The notes: generated by a model from the sequence alone, not told the origin. Positions 35,766 through 44,944 are shown, counted from the stretch's first letter. The stretch: DNA of 57,295 nucleotides from Woeseiaceae bacterium (GCA_028277185.1 JANQGQ010000042.1:1-57295); one strand, 5' to 3'. Program-made: numbers and translations.

Positions 35766-35851
35766 TCGGTAGGCTGCTCGTTCTCGTCCGCTCGTGGATC
35801 GGGAGTCTACTGCCGGGCGCGCTGCGCGCCCTTGTCGAGTTCCGTCCGTAG
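35762..35851 (+). other. 29-codon stub coupled to the cyclase stop; possible remnant of the B gene
   Basis: A GTG at 35762 overlaps the cyclase TGA (GTGA), the geometry of a translationally coupled next gene, but the frame closes at a TAG after 29 codons. The peptide is hydrophobic and basic (begins IGRLLVLVRSWIG). Its 3' half is antisense to the end of the DUF3313 gene. In isopeptidase-type proteobacterial lasso operons the order is A-C-B, so this is where a B gene should start. It may be a truncated B start or chance. Confidence 0.3.
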
Positions 35852-36514
35852 CTTGTTCGCGGCGCGTCTCGTGAAGCGCCGGACTTCGGCCATCACCGTC
35901 GCGCGGTTCGCGGGCGTGGAAAAGCGGTCGATCTGACCGCCGGGCCGCTCGGCGCGCCGGCGTTCGGATGCAACCGCCACGATGTCGCCCGTCTCGGCAT
36001 CGATGAGTTCCACGATGAACGTCGCTTCGCCGAAGGAGGCCAGATAGACGTCGCTGCGGCCGATGGTGTCGGGCGGCACGAAGGACACGATGTCGAGAAA
36101 GCCGGCGCGGAGGAGCAGCGTATCCGGTCCGATCTCGTTGACGATCTCGAAGTTCTTCAGTTTACCGAGCTCTTCGAGGAATACTTCGGACGCGGTCTCC
36201 TCGAACTGGACGCGATCCTGTTCGGCGATGCCGAACTCGCGTTTATGCGATCGCAGCATCGTGCTCCGGTAGGGCTGCGCCGGGCCGACGTCGCGATACT
36301 CGAACACCGAGCCCCAGAGATAGATCTTCGAATAGCTGCCGAAATCGGCATTCGGGTTGACCCAGGTATCCCGGTAGCCCGAGCGCGCCTTCTCGAGGCC
36401 CTCCGTGTCGCCGAGCTCACGGTCCGTCGCCACGTCCGCGTTTTGCGCGTGGGCTGTCGTAACGGCGAACGAGGCCAGAAGCAGAAAGCCGAGAACGCTC
36501 ATTTTCGTTTTCAT
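35807..36514 (-). CDS. DUF3313-like exported protein
   Basis: A 235-residue protein with a Sec signal peptide (SVLGFLLLASFAVTTAHA, cleavage near residue 23). The mature part resembles the DUF3313 family: YSKIYLWGSVFEYRD, a helix with EVFLEELGKLKNFEIVNEIG, then EATFIVELIDAETGDIVAVA and a C-terminal Arg-rich helix. The function of the family is unknown. It follows the PqiC-like gene by 35 bp on the same strand with GGGGAAGAGA upstream, so it is probably the last gene of the Mla/Mce operon and may act in envelope lipid handling. Confidence 0.7.
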   Translation of the reverse strand: MKTKMSVLGFLLLASFAVTTAHAQNADVATDRELGDTEGLEKARSGYRDTWVNPNADFGSYSKIYLWGSVFEYRDVGPAQPYRSTMLRSHKREFGIAEQDRVQFEETASEVFLEELGKLKNFEIVNEIGPDTLLLRAGFLDIVSFVPPDTIGRSDVYLASFGEATFIVELIDAETGDIVAVASERRRAERPGGQIDRFSTPANRATVMAEVRRFTRRAANKLRTELDKGAQRARQ

Positions 36515-36549
36515 ATTCTCTTCCCCTGTGTGTATCGATTACGGTCGAA

Positions 36550-37191
36550 TCAGCGGCCGGAAGGCGAACCGGAGTCCTCCTTCGAGGCGCTGTGCTTATC
36601 GAGCATGGCAGAGATTGCCGCCGCCACATCCCGACTGAAGTCGGCCAGGCAACGGCTCATGCCGGCGGCTACGGAGCCCGGGTCGTCGGGATCGCCGCCG
36701 TCGGTCACGAAGCGTGATCGACGCGGTGCGACAGCCGGATCTCCGTCGGCATCCGATATCGACCACTGCACTTCCAGCACGGTCGACCCCGATGCATCCA
36801 TGTCGAAGCGCTCGACGCGTGCGACCAGCCGGTAGTCGTAGTCCGCTATTCGCCCATAAGGGTAGGCCAGTACGATGACGTTATCCAGCAGTCCGTCCAG
36901 ATTGCTGGCAAGCACCGTGAGCTGCGCCCGACCGACCGGCTCGGCCCAGCGATTGAAATCGTCGATGTGGAGCTCCCGGTTTTCGCGGCGGGTGACTATC
37001 TGCGGCCTTTCGAGATACTCCGGTACGCGAATCGGGCCGACGCCCAGAATGAGCGAATCCGGGCCGTCGCCGGTGGCGTCGAAGCCCGCACTCTCGAGCG
37101 CATAGTATCGCGACGGCGGCGATGTGCCGCAGGCGCCGAGGCTTACGAGTACCGCGAGAAGGGCGAGAGTGACAGCGTTGCTTCGTTCCAT
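36550..37191 (-). CDS. PqiC-family auxiliary lipoprotein of the MCE transport system
   Basis: A 213-residue lipoprotein with signal and lipobox LGAC (Cys near residue 21). It belongs to the PqiC/DUF330 group of ABC-transport auxiliary components: RYYALES at the mature N-terminus, ILGVGPIRVPEYLERPQIVTR, then NRWAEPVGRAQLTVLASNLD. PqiC-type lipoproteins sit in the outer membrane and dock MCE tunnels. Its start codon overlaps the stop of the MCE gene (TGATG at 37189-37193), so it is translationally coupled and almost certainly part of the same machine. Confidence 0.87.
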   Translation of the reverse strand: MERSNAVTLALLAVLVSLGACGTSPPSRYYALESAGFDATGDGPDSLILGVGPIRVPEYLERPQIVTRRENRELHIDDFNRWAEPVGRAQLTVLASNLDGLLDNVIVLAYPYGRIADYDYRLVARVERFDMDASGSTVLEVQWSISDADGDPAVAPRRSRFVTDGGDPDDPGSVAAGMSRCLADFSRDVAAAISAMLDKHSASKEDSGSPSGR

Positions 37192-38201
37192 CAGTTTGGC
37201 TCGGTTTTGCCGCGAATAAAGGCCTCGGGGTTCCGCTCCATGTAATCGAAGAACTCGCGCATGGCCCGCGAAGCAAGCTCGATTTCGCGGAAGGTCGCCT
37301 GGATCTGATGCGCTTCTGCGGTGTCGCCGCGAAGCTGCCGGCTCGCAGCCGCCAGCGCGCCGTCGGCCTGAGTAAGCGTGTCTTCGAGTCGGGCGAGTAC
37401 GGGCTTGAGATCGTCCGCAAGCGTTGCGACCTCGGTATCCGTGTTTTCCATGAACTCGCCGGCTTCCTGCGCAGCTTCGCGCACCTCGGCCAGAGTCGAG
37501 TTGAGGTTCGCGATGAGGTCACCGAGTTCCCGGTTGTTTACCAGGCGGCTGAAGCCCGCGATGCTTGCGGCGAGGTCTTCCGACGCTGCCAGATCCGCAA
37601 TGTTGCGCAGCGCGTCGTTGAGACTGGTTGACAGTTCGCCCAGATCGACGGTGTCGCGGACATTGACGGCCCAGTCCTGGATACCTGCAAGGATCTCCTG
37701 GATGTTCGACGGAATCGTCGGGATTTCGGGATGCGCGGTGTCCACGCCGCGCATTTCGGCTGGCGTGTCCGGTCGATGGTCGAGCCGCACCAGTAGCTGG
37801 CCGGTAATGAAGCTGTCGATCTCGAGCTGTGCGCGCAGTCCCGCGTCTTCGATGAGCTCGCGATAGGACATGCCGGATTCCATGCCGCCTCGAATCGGTC
37901 GGCCGTTGCGAACCGGTATGTACGCGTCGGGTAAAATGTCGAGCGTCACCTGGGTCATCGTCTCGTAAGTGTCTTCATCGACCAGGAGTGCGATATCGGA
38001 CACGTAGCCCACCCGCACTCCGTTGGCGACGACATTGGAGCCGACGCGTAAGCCTTTCGTCTGCTCCTCGAAGAAGGCCATGTACACTGAACGCTTGGCG
38101 AACAGCTCGGTGCCGCCGAACAATGCAGCGCCAGCAGCCAGCAGCAGTATACCGCCCAGCACGAAGGCGCCGATTGCCGTCGGGTTGACCTGCTTACTCA
38201 T
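37191..38201 (-). CDS. MCE-domain substrate-binding protein (MlaD/PqiB-like)
   Basis: A 336-residue inner-membrane-anchored protein. One transmembrane helix (AIGAFVLGGILLLAAGAALFG) is followed by a single MCE domain with AFFEEQTKGLRVGSNVVANG at about residues 43-62 and VRVGYVSDIAL, then long helical coiled segments (residues about 180-320, many Leu/Glu heptads). MCE proteins form hexameric rings and needles that carry lipids across the periplasm. The start overlaps the ATPase stop by 4 bp (ATGA) and the stop overlaps the PqiC start. Confidence 0.92.
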   Translation of the reverse strand: MSKQVNPTAIGAFVLGGILLLAAGAALFGGTELFAKRSVYMAFFEEQTKGLRVGSNVVANGVRVGYVSDIALLVDEDTYETMTQVTLDILPDAYIPVRNGRPIRGGMESGMSYRELIEDAGLRAQLEIDSFITGQLLVRLDHRPDTPAEMRGVDTAHPEIPTIPSNIQEILAGIQDWAVNVRDTVDLGELSTSLNDALRNIADLAASEDLAASIAGFSRLVNNRELGDLIANLNSTLAEVREAAQEAGEFMENTDTEVATLADDLKPVLARLEDTLTQADGALAAASRQLRGDTAEAHQIQATFREIELASRAMREFFDYMERNPEAFIRGKTEPN

Positions 38202-38965
38202 GACGGTTCGCCCGCGGAGGCGCGCCGGTTGAGGAAGTCCCGAACGTCGTCACGCGAATCGTTGTCCTTGAGCCACTTCGGGTTGCCTGTTGCGAGCTGA
38301 GTCTTCGTCACGGGGTCCAGAAACACCGAATTATCGCCGATGGCAAAGATACTTGCGAGTTCGTGCGAGACGACGACGAGCGTCGTGCCGAGACTGTCGC
38401 GAAGCTCGAGGATCAGGTCGTCGAGCAGCCGTGAACTCACCGGGTCGAGGCCGGCCGACGGCTCGTCGAAGAACAGGATTTCCGGGTCCAGCGCCATTGC
38501 GCGCGCGAGTCCGGCGCGCTTCTTCATGCCGCCCGAGATTTCGTTCGGGTAGTAGTCTTCGAAGCCCGCCAGCCCCACGAGCATGAGCTTGTACGCAGCG
38601 ACTTCACGGATCTCCGCGTCGCCGAGGGAGGTGTATTGCTTCAGAGCGAGACCGATATTCTCCGCAAGCGTCATGGAGCTCCACAAGGCGCCGGACTGGA
38701 ACAACGTACCGAAGCGCCGCTTAACGAGGTCCTGCTCGCGGCTGCCCGACGCCCAGAACGGCTTGCCGTCGAAGTAGACTTCGCCCTCCGTCGGACGTTT
38801 GAGTCCGATCAGGAGCTTCAGCAGGGAGCTCTTCCCGCAGCCGGAGCCGCCCATGATGATGAATATTTCGCCGCGCCGGATCTCGAAGTTCAGATCGCGC
38901 TGGACGACGAAGTCGCCATACGCAATCGTGAGGTCCTCGGCGCGAATGTGCGTGTCGCTGGTCAC
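38198..38965 (-). CDS. MlaF-type ABC transporter ATPase
   Basis: A 255-residue ABC ATPase driving lipid transport by the MCE complex. Walker A MGGSGCGKSSLLK (near residue 40), Q-loop LFQSGALWSSMTL, signature SGGMKKRAGLARA, Walker B EILFFDEPSAGLDP and the switch His in VVVSHEL are all intact. GTG start at 38965, four bases after the permease stop. The SGGMKKR signature and gene order are those of MlaF rather than of a peptide or sugar importer. Confidence 0.92.
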   Translation of the reverse strand: MTSDTHIRAEDLTIAYGDFVVQRDLNFEIRRGEIFIIMGGSGCGKSSLLKLLIGLKRPTEGEVYFDGKPFWASGSREQDLVKRRFGTLFQSGALWSSMTLAENIGLALKQYTSLGDAEIREVAAYKLMLVGLAGFEDYYPNEISGGMKKRAGLARAMALDPEILFFDEPSAGLDPVSSRLLDDLILELRDSLGTTLVVVSHELASIFAIGDNSVFLDPVTKTQLATGNPKWLKDNDSRDDVRDFLNRRASAGEPS

Positions 38966-38969
38966 GGCA

Positions 38970-40094
38970 TCAGATCCCCAGATTGATGTAGACGACCGTG
39001 AGTATCGAGGCGCTGACGACGATTAGCACGATGCTGCTGACGACGGCGCGCGTCGTACACTGGCCGACAGCCATTGCGCTGTTGCCGCAGGCCATGCCCT
39101 GCTGGCACCCAGCGAGGGCAATCAGACTGCCGTAGACGATGCTTTTGAACAGACCGCCGAACAGGCTGTTGAGGTTGACTGCGTTGACGGTCTGCGTGAC
39201 GTACTGGACCAGACTGACGTCGAGCATCGCCATGCCGACCGACAGTCCGCCGATGATACCCATCAGGCTGGCGTACATTGTCAGCAGCGGCAGCATGATG
39301 ATGAGTGCGATTACGCGCGGCGCGACGAGAAAGTCGACGGGGTCGAAACCGAGAGTCGTAAGGGCATCGATCTCCTCGTTGACCTTCATCGTGCCGATCT
39401 GTGCCGCATAGGCGGCACCGGTCCGGCCGGCCATCAGTATCGCGGTCATGATCGGCGCCATCTCGCGGACCATGGCGACTGCGACGAGGTCCGCGGTATA
39501 GATGCCGGCGCCGAAGTTCTGAAGCTGCATCACGCCGACGAACGCGAAGATCATCCCGATCAGGAAGCTGATCAGGCTGACGATGCCGAGCGCTTCGGCG
39601 CCGGCTTCCTCGACGTACTGAACGAGATCCGAGCGCAGGAACGTAGCCCTGCCCGTCAGGACCCGGCCGACCGACAGGACGGTTTCGCCGGTAAACGTCA
39701 GCAGCGCCTTTGCCTGTTCCGCAATTTCGAGCGTCCGGTTACCCAGCCGGAACAGGAACGAGTGGCGTTGCTGCCGCCGCCGTGCACCCTCGCGTTCACG
39801 CACGGCGAAGGCCAGGTGTAACAATCGCTCCGCTCCGTCCGGGAGCCCGGAGGCATCGAACCGCAGCTGCCGTTCCTCTGCGCGGCGTTGGAGATCGACG
39901 AGCAGGGTGAGCAGCGCCGTGTCCCATTCCCCGAGCGCTCCGGCGTCGAAGCGGATGCGCGCACCGGGTGCGGCGTTCGCGAGAGCCGCGCGCACCCGGT
40001 CACCGGGCGGCAGCTCCCGGGCTAACAGCCAGTCTCCGCTCAGATGGATCTCGACCTCCGTGTCGGTTTCGATCGCTTCGATACCGGCGGTCAT
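38970..40094 (-). CDS. MlaE-type permease with fused N-terminal STAS domain
   Basis: A 374-residue MlaE permease. Residues 1-110 are a STAS-like domain (VEIHLSGDWLL at the start) of the kind supplied separately as MlaB in E. coli; the rest has the MlaE helices with SFLIGMIFAFVGVMQLQNFG, the EMAPIMTAILMAGRTGAA block and GTMKVNEEIDAL coupling helix that contacts the ATPase. It forms the inner-membrane core of the lipid transporter. It is the first gene of the operon permease-ATPase-MCE-PqiC-DUF3313. There is no MlaC gene, which fits a needle-type MCE system that does not need a shuttle. Confidence 0.9.
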   Translation of the reverse strand: MTAGIEAIETDTEVEIHLSGDWLLARELPPGDRVRAALANAAPGARIRFDAGALGEWDTALLTLLVDLQRRAEERQLRFDASGLPDGAERLLHLAFAVREREGARRRQQRHSFLFRLGNRTLEIAEQAKALLTFTGETVLSVGRVLTGRATFLRSDLVQYVEEAGAEALGIVSLISFLIGMIFAFVGVMQLQNFGAGIYTADLVAVAMVREMAPIMTAILMAGRTGAAYAAQIGTMKVNEEIDALTTLGFDPVDFLVAPRVIALIIMLPLLTMYASLMGIIGGLSVGMAMLDVSLVQYVTQTVNAVNLNSLFGGLFKSIVYGSLIALAGCQQGMACGNSAMAVGQCTTRAVVSSIVLIVVSASILTVVYINLGI

Positions 40095-40172
40095 TGCGGT
40101 AAGCCGGGAGACGGGCTCAGCGGGTGAGCAGCGCCCGGCGGCGCCGGTTGACGCAGCCGGGCGACCAGTTCA

Positions 40173-41423
40173 TCAGCGCTCGAGAATCCGCAGCACGACG
40201 CGTCGGTTCTGCGCCTTGCCTTGCGCCGTGGCATTGTCTGCGATCGGCTGCGACTCGCCGTAGCCGCGAACGGTCATGCGGTTGCGGGCAATACCTTTGC
40301 TCTCGAGGTAGTCCCGCACCGTGGACGCGCGGCGCTCGGACAGGCCTTCGTTGTAGGCCTCGGCTCCGTCGCTGTCGGTGTGGCCGCCCACCTCGACGCG
40401 GATGCCGGGGTACTTGCCGAGCGATGCGGCGACGTCGTCGAGTACGCGCTCGGCGCCCGGCAGCAGCCGGTCCGAGTTCGACTCGAAGTTGACGCCGCGC
40501 AGAACGATTTCTTCGCGGATTTCGCAGCCCCGCACGTCGACCTGTGCGCCTTCGCGCGTATTCGGACATTCGTCGATCCGATCGACGACGCCGTCGCCGT
40601 CCGAGTCCAGCTCGCAGCCGCGTTCGTCGACCGCGGCGCCCGCAACCGTGTTCGGGCACGCGTCGCGATCGTCGCTGACGCCGTCGCCGTCAGAATCCAG
40701 AGGACAGCCCCGACTGTCGACCGTGACGCCGCGCGGGGTGTCCGGACACCGGTCGGCGAAATCGGTGACGCCATCGCCATCGCTGTCGAGTTCGCAGCCG
40801 CTGGCGTCTACCTGGCGTCCGGGTGGCGTGTTCGGGCAACGATCGATCGTGTCCTTGACGCCGTCGCCGTCCGAGTCCTTGCCGGACTCGCCGAACGGAA
40901 ACTGCAGGCCGAGGCTGAACAGGTCGTCACCCAGTGTCGAACTGCTGGCGGTTTCCCAACGGTGCCGCCATTCACCTTTGAGTGCGACGTCGCTGGAGAA
41001 CAGATCCGCGTAGAAACCGAGACCGGCCGAATACATGGCACCGGTGTCGGAACTCCCGAGCAGCGGATTGATGCGAAACACGCCCAGGCCCGCGTGAACG
41101 TAAGGGCTGAACCAACTGCTACGCGCGAAGACCCGTTGGGCATCGAAGCCCACGCCCAGGTGCTCCTCCTCAGCGAGGTTGTCCGTCTCGGCGAACTGCA
41201 CGATAGCCTCGAGATTCCACCGCTCGTTGAGTGCCCTGCCGACGCCGAGCTGTAGCAGATCCACATCGTCTTCCGCGTTGCGATCTTCGTCGTAGTCGGC
41301 GTAGGCGGCCGAGAAAGAAAGATAGTATTGTCCGGGTTCCGGTTCCGGTTCCGGTTCCGCATCCGCGGTCGCAGGGACGAGCAACGCCGCGGCGAGGACA
41401 ACAAAAATTCCGATCAGGCGCAT
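40173..41423 (-). CDS. OmpA-family porin with four thrombospondin type-3 repeats
   Basis: A 416-residue outer-membrane protein. The start at 41423 gives a signal peptide (LIGIFVVLAAALLVPATADA) followed by a short PE repeat; the longer open frame is rejected. Residues 30-178 form a beta-barrel, 183-300 four calcium-binding repeats spaced exactly 30 residues apart (each opens DSDGDG and contains CP-N/D-T), and 305-416 the OmpA peptidoglycan-binding domain with GGHTDSDGAEAYNEGLSERR. It anchors the outer membrane to peptidoglycan. It lies 78 bp before the Mla-type operon on the same strand. Confidence 0.92.
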   Translation of the reverse strand: MRLIGIFVVLAAALLVPATADAEPEPEPEPGQYYLSFSAAYADYDEDRNAEDDVDLLQLGVGRALNERWNLEAIVQFAETDNLAEEEHLGVGFDAQRVFARSSWFSPYVHAGLGVFRINPLLGSSDTGAMYSAGLGFYADLFSSDVALKGEWRHRWETASSSTLGDDLFSLGLQFPFGESGKDSDGDGVKDTIDRCPNTPPGRQVDASGCELDSDGDGVTDFADRCPDTPRGVTVDSRGCPLDSDGDGVSDDRDACPNTVAGAAVDERGCELDSDGDGVVDRIDECPNTREGAQVDVRGCEIREEIVLRGVNFESNSDRLLPGAERVLDDVAASLGKYPGIRVEVGGHTDSDGAEAYNEGLSERRASTVRDYLESKGIARNRMTVRGYGESQPIADNATAQGKAQNRRVVLRILER

Positions 41424-41718
41424 CTTTACGGGTCTCCGTCTGGAAGTTCCCGCTACGATACCGATCTCGGTCGACAAATGTAACAAGGCGACCACACGCA
41501 CGCACCGTTCTCCGCAGCCCCGATGATGGATCCGGACTTCGAATTCTGAGGAGCCCCGATAACTCAAAGGTCCGAATGGAGCGAAAAAGTCGAGTCGCGC
41601 CGGGCGTTTGAGTCCGGTTTGCGCAAATCGCCGCGGCAGGGAGCGCCGTTTTGTATTCGACCATCGCCGCGTCGCAACGGTCCGCTTTTCATCGCTGCGA
41701 TTGGCGAGTTCAATAGAA

Positions 41719-43089
41719 TTACAGGCGAGGAGAACTCCGCATTCCGGTCTTCGATTCCAACTCCTCGAGAGATTGACCTTTTGTCTCGGGCATGACAAAG
41801 ATCACAAACAAGAGTTGCAGCACCATCATGCCCGCAAAGAACGCGAATAACGGTGACGGGTCGCCTTTGAATACGCCCTGCTGATCGTCGATCAGCCAGG
41901 GCGTGACGGCTGTGGCTGTGGCGGCGATGACCCAATGCGTGCCGGCACCCCAGGATTGTCCCCGGGCACGATATGCATTCGGAAAGATCTCCGCAATGAA
42001 CACCCAGATGACGGCGCCCTGACCGATAGCGTGTGCAGCGATAAACATCAGCAGGAAGGCAAGGATTATCGTCTGGCTCGCACCGGTCGCGTACGCCCAG
42101 GCGACAACGCTCAAGCTGATGATGTAGCCGACGGAGCCGATTAACAGCAGCCGCTTTCGGCCGGCCCGGTCGATCAACACCATTCCGATGACGGTGAATA
42201 CCAGGTTCACGAATCCAAGGCTGGTCGCCTGCAACAGCGCATCCTGTATGCCTGCCCCGGCCGACGCCAGGAGCCGCGGGGCATAGTAGAAGACGACGTT
42301 TATGCCGCTGAACTGATTGAAGCATGCAATCAGAAACGCGAGTGCCAGTGGTTGTGAAAGGCCCCTCGGGCGTGCCGATGTCGCGCTGGTTTCTGGTACC
42401 GACCGACGAATCGAGTCAAGCACCTCGGCAGCCTCATCAGCGGTGTGGATTTGCTCGAGGACCAGCCTGGCCCGACTCTGGTCGTTCTTGTGGAGTACCA
42501 GCCAGCGCGGGCTTTCGGGAACAGTGGTCAGCATCATCAGATAGAGTCCGGCTGGAACCACTTCCATGCCGAGCATCCACCGCCACGAGTGCATCCCGAA
42601 ATTGTCGCCGATCAGGTAGTTCGAGAGCAGACCGACCAGGATGCCAAACACGATGTTGAACTGATAAAGCGCAACCAGCCGTCCCCGATTGTTGCTATGG
42701 GATATCTCCGCAATGTATGCCGGAGCGGCTATTGACGATGCACCGACCGCCAGACCGCCAATGAATCGGAAAGCGGAAAATGAGTAGGGGTCCCACGCCA
42801 GCGCGGAGCCAACCGCGGATATGAGATAGAACAAACCTATCCACACCAGCGTTTTCTTGCGCCCAAATCTATCGCATGGAACGTTGCCGAGGATCGCCCC
42901 GATGACAGTGCCCCATAAAGCCATCGCCATTATGAAGTTGCCGTGAAACCACGGACTTGTGTTCCAGAGGTTTCGAATCGGAATGTCCGCACCGGAGATT
43001 ACGATTGTGTCGAAACCGAACAGGAACCCCGCCAGCGAAACGGTAATCGACCATGCTGCGAGTCTGGCACTGCGGGCTGACGTCAACAC
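41719..43089 (-). CDS. Sugar-porter-family MFS transporter
   Basis: A 456-residue proton-coupled sugar permease with twelve predicted helices. Sugar-porter signatures are present: DRFGRKKTLV after helix 2, PESPRWLVL after helix 6, DRAGRKRLL in the matching second-half loop and PETKGQSLEELE at the C-terminus; NQFSGINVVFYY marks helix 7. GTG start at 43089 with AAGG upstream. It is divergent from the sigma-factor gene, so the 230-bp gap serves both and ties it to the glycan locus. A mono- or disaccharide released by the locus is the likely cargo. The 41424-41718 gap shows nothing I can name. Confidence 0.88.
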   Translation of the reverse strand: MLTSARSARLAAWSITVSLAGFLFGFDTIVISGADIPIRNLWNTSPWFHGNFIMAMALWGTVIGAILGNVPCDRFGRKKTLVWIGLFYLISAVGSALAWDPYSFSAFRFIGGLAVGASSIAAPAYIAEISHSNNRGRLVALYQFNIVFGILVGLLSNYLIGDNFGMHSWRWMLGMEVVPAGLYLMMLTTVPESPRWLVLHKNDQSRARLVLEQIHTADEAAEVLDSIRRSVPETSATSARPRGLSQPLALAFLIACFNQFSGINVVFYYAPRLLASAGAGIQDALLQATSLGFVNLVFTVIGMVLIDRAGRKRLLLIGSVGYIISLSVVAWAYATGASQTIILAFLLMFIAAHAIGQGAVIWVFIAEIFPNAYRARGQSWGAGTHWVIAATATAVTPWLIDDQQGVFKGDPSPLFAFFAGMMVLQLLFVIFVMPETKGQSLEELESKTGMRSSPRL

Positions 43090-43120
43090 TCTGCCTTTTG
43101 CCTATATGTCGATAACGGCG

Positions 43121-43135
43121 CCGGACTCAGTCCGG
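43121..43135. promoter_or_regulatory. Palindrome in the divergent permease/sigma-factor control region
   Basis: CCGGACTCAGTCCGG is a perfect inverted repeat of 6-bp arms around TCA, 32 bp upstream of the permease start and about 185 bp before the sigma-factor ATG. It is a candidate operator for a local regulator. Elsewhere in 43090-43319 only a weak GGGG/CCCC stem (about 43246-43262) is seen. Confidence 0.35.
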
Positions 43136-43319
43136 AAGTGTTCCGGGAAGGGTCCGCCCAGGCAGTCCGGAGCCGGGTAGACCGACGCCGTTTTACGTGG
43201 CGGCAGAAGGAGAATCAACCGCTAAGAAATGCCCTGAAACTGGAGTGGGGGAAAACCCCTCCTGATTTGTCTATGTATAGTTTGGCCATATTTGGCGCTG
43301 ATGGCAGTACCGTATACCC

Positions 43320-43883
43320 ATGCCTATCGACGAAAAGCTCACCAGTGTATTCCTGTCAATTCGAGAGGGGCTCGAGCGCGCCGTAAGCGGGATCGTTCCG
43401 CCTAAAGAGATAGAAGATGTGGTGCAGGAGACGTACGTACGCGTCTGTCAGTCGCACCCGACCAGAGAGATTCAGTCGCCGAGGTCCTTTATGTACCGGA
43501 CGGCGAGAAATATTGCGCTGAATCACGCAAACAAGGCCGAGTCGCGACTCGTGTACAGCTGGGATGAGCGAGAGGAGTCGGGAGGTCTTGCGCCAAAGGA
43601 TCCTTCAGGGAGTGTGCTGGACAGAGTATGCAGTGACGAGCAGTTCTCTTTCTTTTGCGATGCTGTCCGAAGCCTGCCGCTTCAATGCCGCCGTGCGTTT
43701 GTCCTCAAGAAAGTGTACGGGCACTCGTACCGGGAAATAGGACAGATACTTCAGATCAGCGAAAAGACTGTTGAAAAGCACATTTCGAAAGGGATCAGGT
43801 GCTGTCGAAATTATCTTCTCGAGAGAAACAAGGCTGTGCAGTGGGATACGAAATCTGTGGATAGGCCTGGAGGTGACAAATGA
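43320..43883 (+). CDS. FecI-type ECF sigma factor
   Basis: A 187-residue extracytoplasmic-function sigma factor. Region 2 holds EIEDVVQETYVRVCQ (residues about 31-45) and FMYRTARNIALNHA; region 4 holds LPLQCRRAFVLKKVYGHSY and EIGQILQISEKTVEKHISKG, typical of FecI. It should direct RNA polymerase to the receptor operon when released by the FecR protein whose gene overlaps its stop codon (ATGA at 43880-43883). No good ribosome binding site precedes the ATG at 43320. With the receptor carrying an STN domain, this is a complete surface-signalling trio. Confidence 0.92.
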   Translation: MPIDEKLTSVFLSIREGLERAVSGIVPPKEIEDVVQETYVRVCQSHPTREIQSPRSFMYRTARNIALNHANKAESRLVYSWDEREESGGLAPKDPSGSVLDRVCSDEQFSFFCDAVRSLPLQCRRAFVLKKVYGHSYREIGQILQISEKTVEKHISKGIRCCRNYLLERNKAVQWDTKSVDRPGGDK

Positions 43884-44941
43884 GCAATGTCGCTCAATTC
43901 CCGAAGCGCAGGGATGAGAGGCTGGCGGAAGCAGCAGACTGGATTGCCCGTCTCGGGAACGGTCTGTCCGAGGACGAAGAGCAGGAACTCGGGGAATGGA
44001 TGTCGCTCGATCGGGAAAACTATGAGCAGTTCATGGAATTGGCCATTCTATGGGACGAGATGGAGTCACTGTCACGGCTGGCTGAGATCTTCCCGGAACC
44101 GCAGAGGCCTCACCGAATGACTGCCGTTCGAGCAAGTTGGGCAGTTGCTGCGACAGTAGTAGTCGGGCTATCGATAGCGCTCTTCTACTGGGTTCGGACC
44201 GATCTATGGGTCGATTCAGGAGCAGACGTATCCGGTAGCTTTTCAGCCGAGTACGAGACAGGCATCGGCGAGCAAGTCACGCATTCCCTGGTTGACGGAA
44301 CGCAAATCGTACTGAACACCAACAGCGCGTTGACTGTCGAGTACACCGAAAGCAATCGGCTGCTAAACCTCCTGCGGGGCGAAGTTAACATCTCGGTCGC
44401 AAGCGACAAGTCCCGACCGCTGAGCGTGATGGTCGGTGACAAGGTGGTTCAGGCAATTGGAACGGAGTTCAACCTCGAGATAACCAGCGACCAAACGATC
44501 GAGTTGGTCGTAACGGAAGGGATAGTGATGGTCGGTGTGCTGGACGGCGCCGTGGATGAAGCCTCTGTTGACAAACCACTGATCCTGACACCGGCATCAA
44601 GGCTGGTTGCGGCGGGCCAGGAGTATTCTTTCGATGCCGACGAGCAGGGAACAGAATCAGCGGAAGCCAATCCGATCGACAGCGGAGAGATTGCGGTCAG
44701 GCTATCGTGGCGCAACGGCAATCTGATTTTCCGCGGAGAGCCGCTGGAAGATGCAGTTAACGAAGTGGGTCGCTATACGGCGGTGCAGTTCGTGTTCCTG
44801 GATGAAGAGTCCAAGAAAGTCCGTGTTGCGGGTCATTTCCGGGCAGGTGATGTAGAAGGTCTTCTTGCCGCACTTAGAGAGCACTTCAATATCTCCTATG
44901 AGTGGCAAGGCGACGACAAGATCGTTCTAAGAACTGAGTAA
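43880..44941 (+). CDS. FecR-type anti-sigma / sigma regulator
   Basis: A 353-residue inner-membrane protein. Residues 10-55 are the cytoplasmic N-terminal sigma-binding part (AADWIARLGNGLSEDEE), one transmembrane helix follows at about 82-104, then the periplasmic FecR domain (residues about 115-220, with VGDKVVQAIGTEFNLEI) and a C-terminal STN-like segment (FRGEPLEDAVNEVGRYT). It relays the signal from the receptor's STN domain to the sigma factor. Its start overlaps the sigma-factor stop by 4 bp. Confidence 0.92.
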   Translation: MSNVAQFPKRRDERLAEAADWIARLGNGLSEDEEQELGEWMSLDRENYEQFMELAILWDEMESLSRLAEIFPEPQRPHRMTAVRASWAVAATVVVGLSIALFYWVRTDLWVDSGADVSGSFSAEYETGIGEQVTHSLVDGTQIVLNTNSALTVEYTESNRLLNLLRGEVNISVASDKSRPLSVMVGDKVVQAIGTEFNLEITSDQTIELVVTEGIVMVGVLDGAVDEASVDKPLILTPASRLVAAGQEYSFDADEQGTESAEANPIDSGEIAVRLSWRNGNLIFRGEPLEDAVNEVGRYTAVQFVFLDEESKKVRVAGHFRAGDVEGLLAALREHFNISYEWQGDDKIVLRTE

Positions 44942-44944
44942 TGC

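Noticed and set aside
41424..41798. Upstream extension of the OmpA-like gene by 125 codons
   Set aside because: The ATG at 41423 begins a textbook signal peptide; the extension has no signal and no homology-like content.
43292..43318. TTGGCG/TATACC as sigma-factor promoter
   Set aside because: Spacer of 15 bp is short and the element abuts the ATG, which would require a leaderless message.
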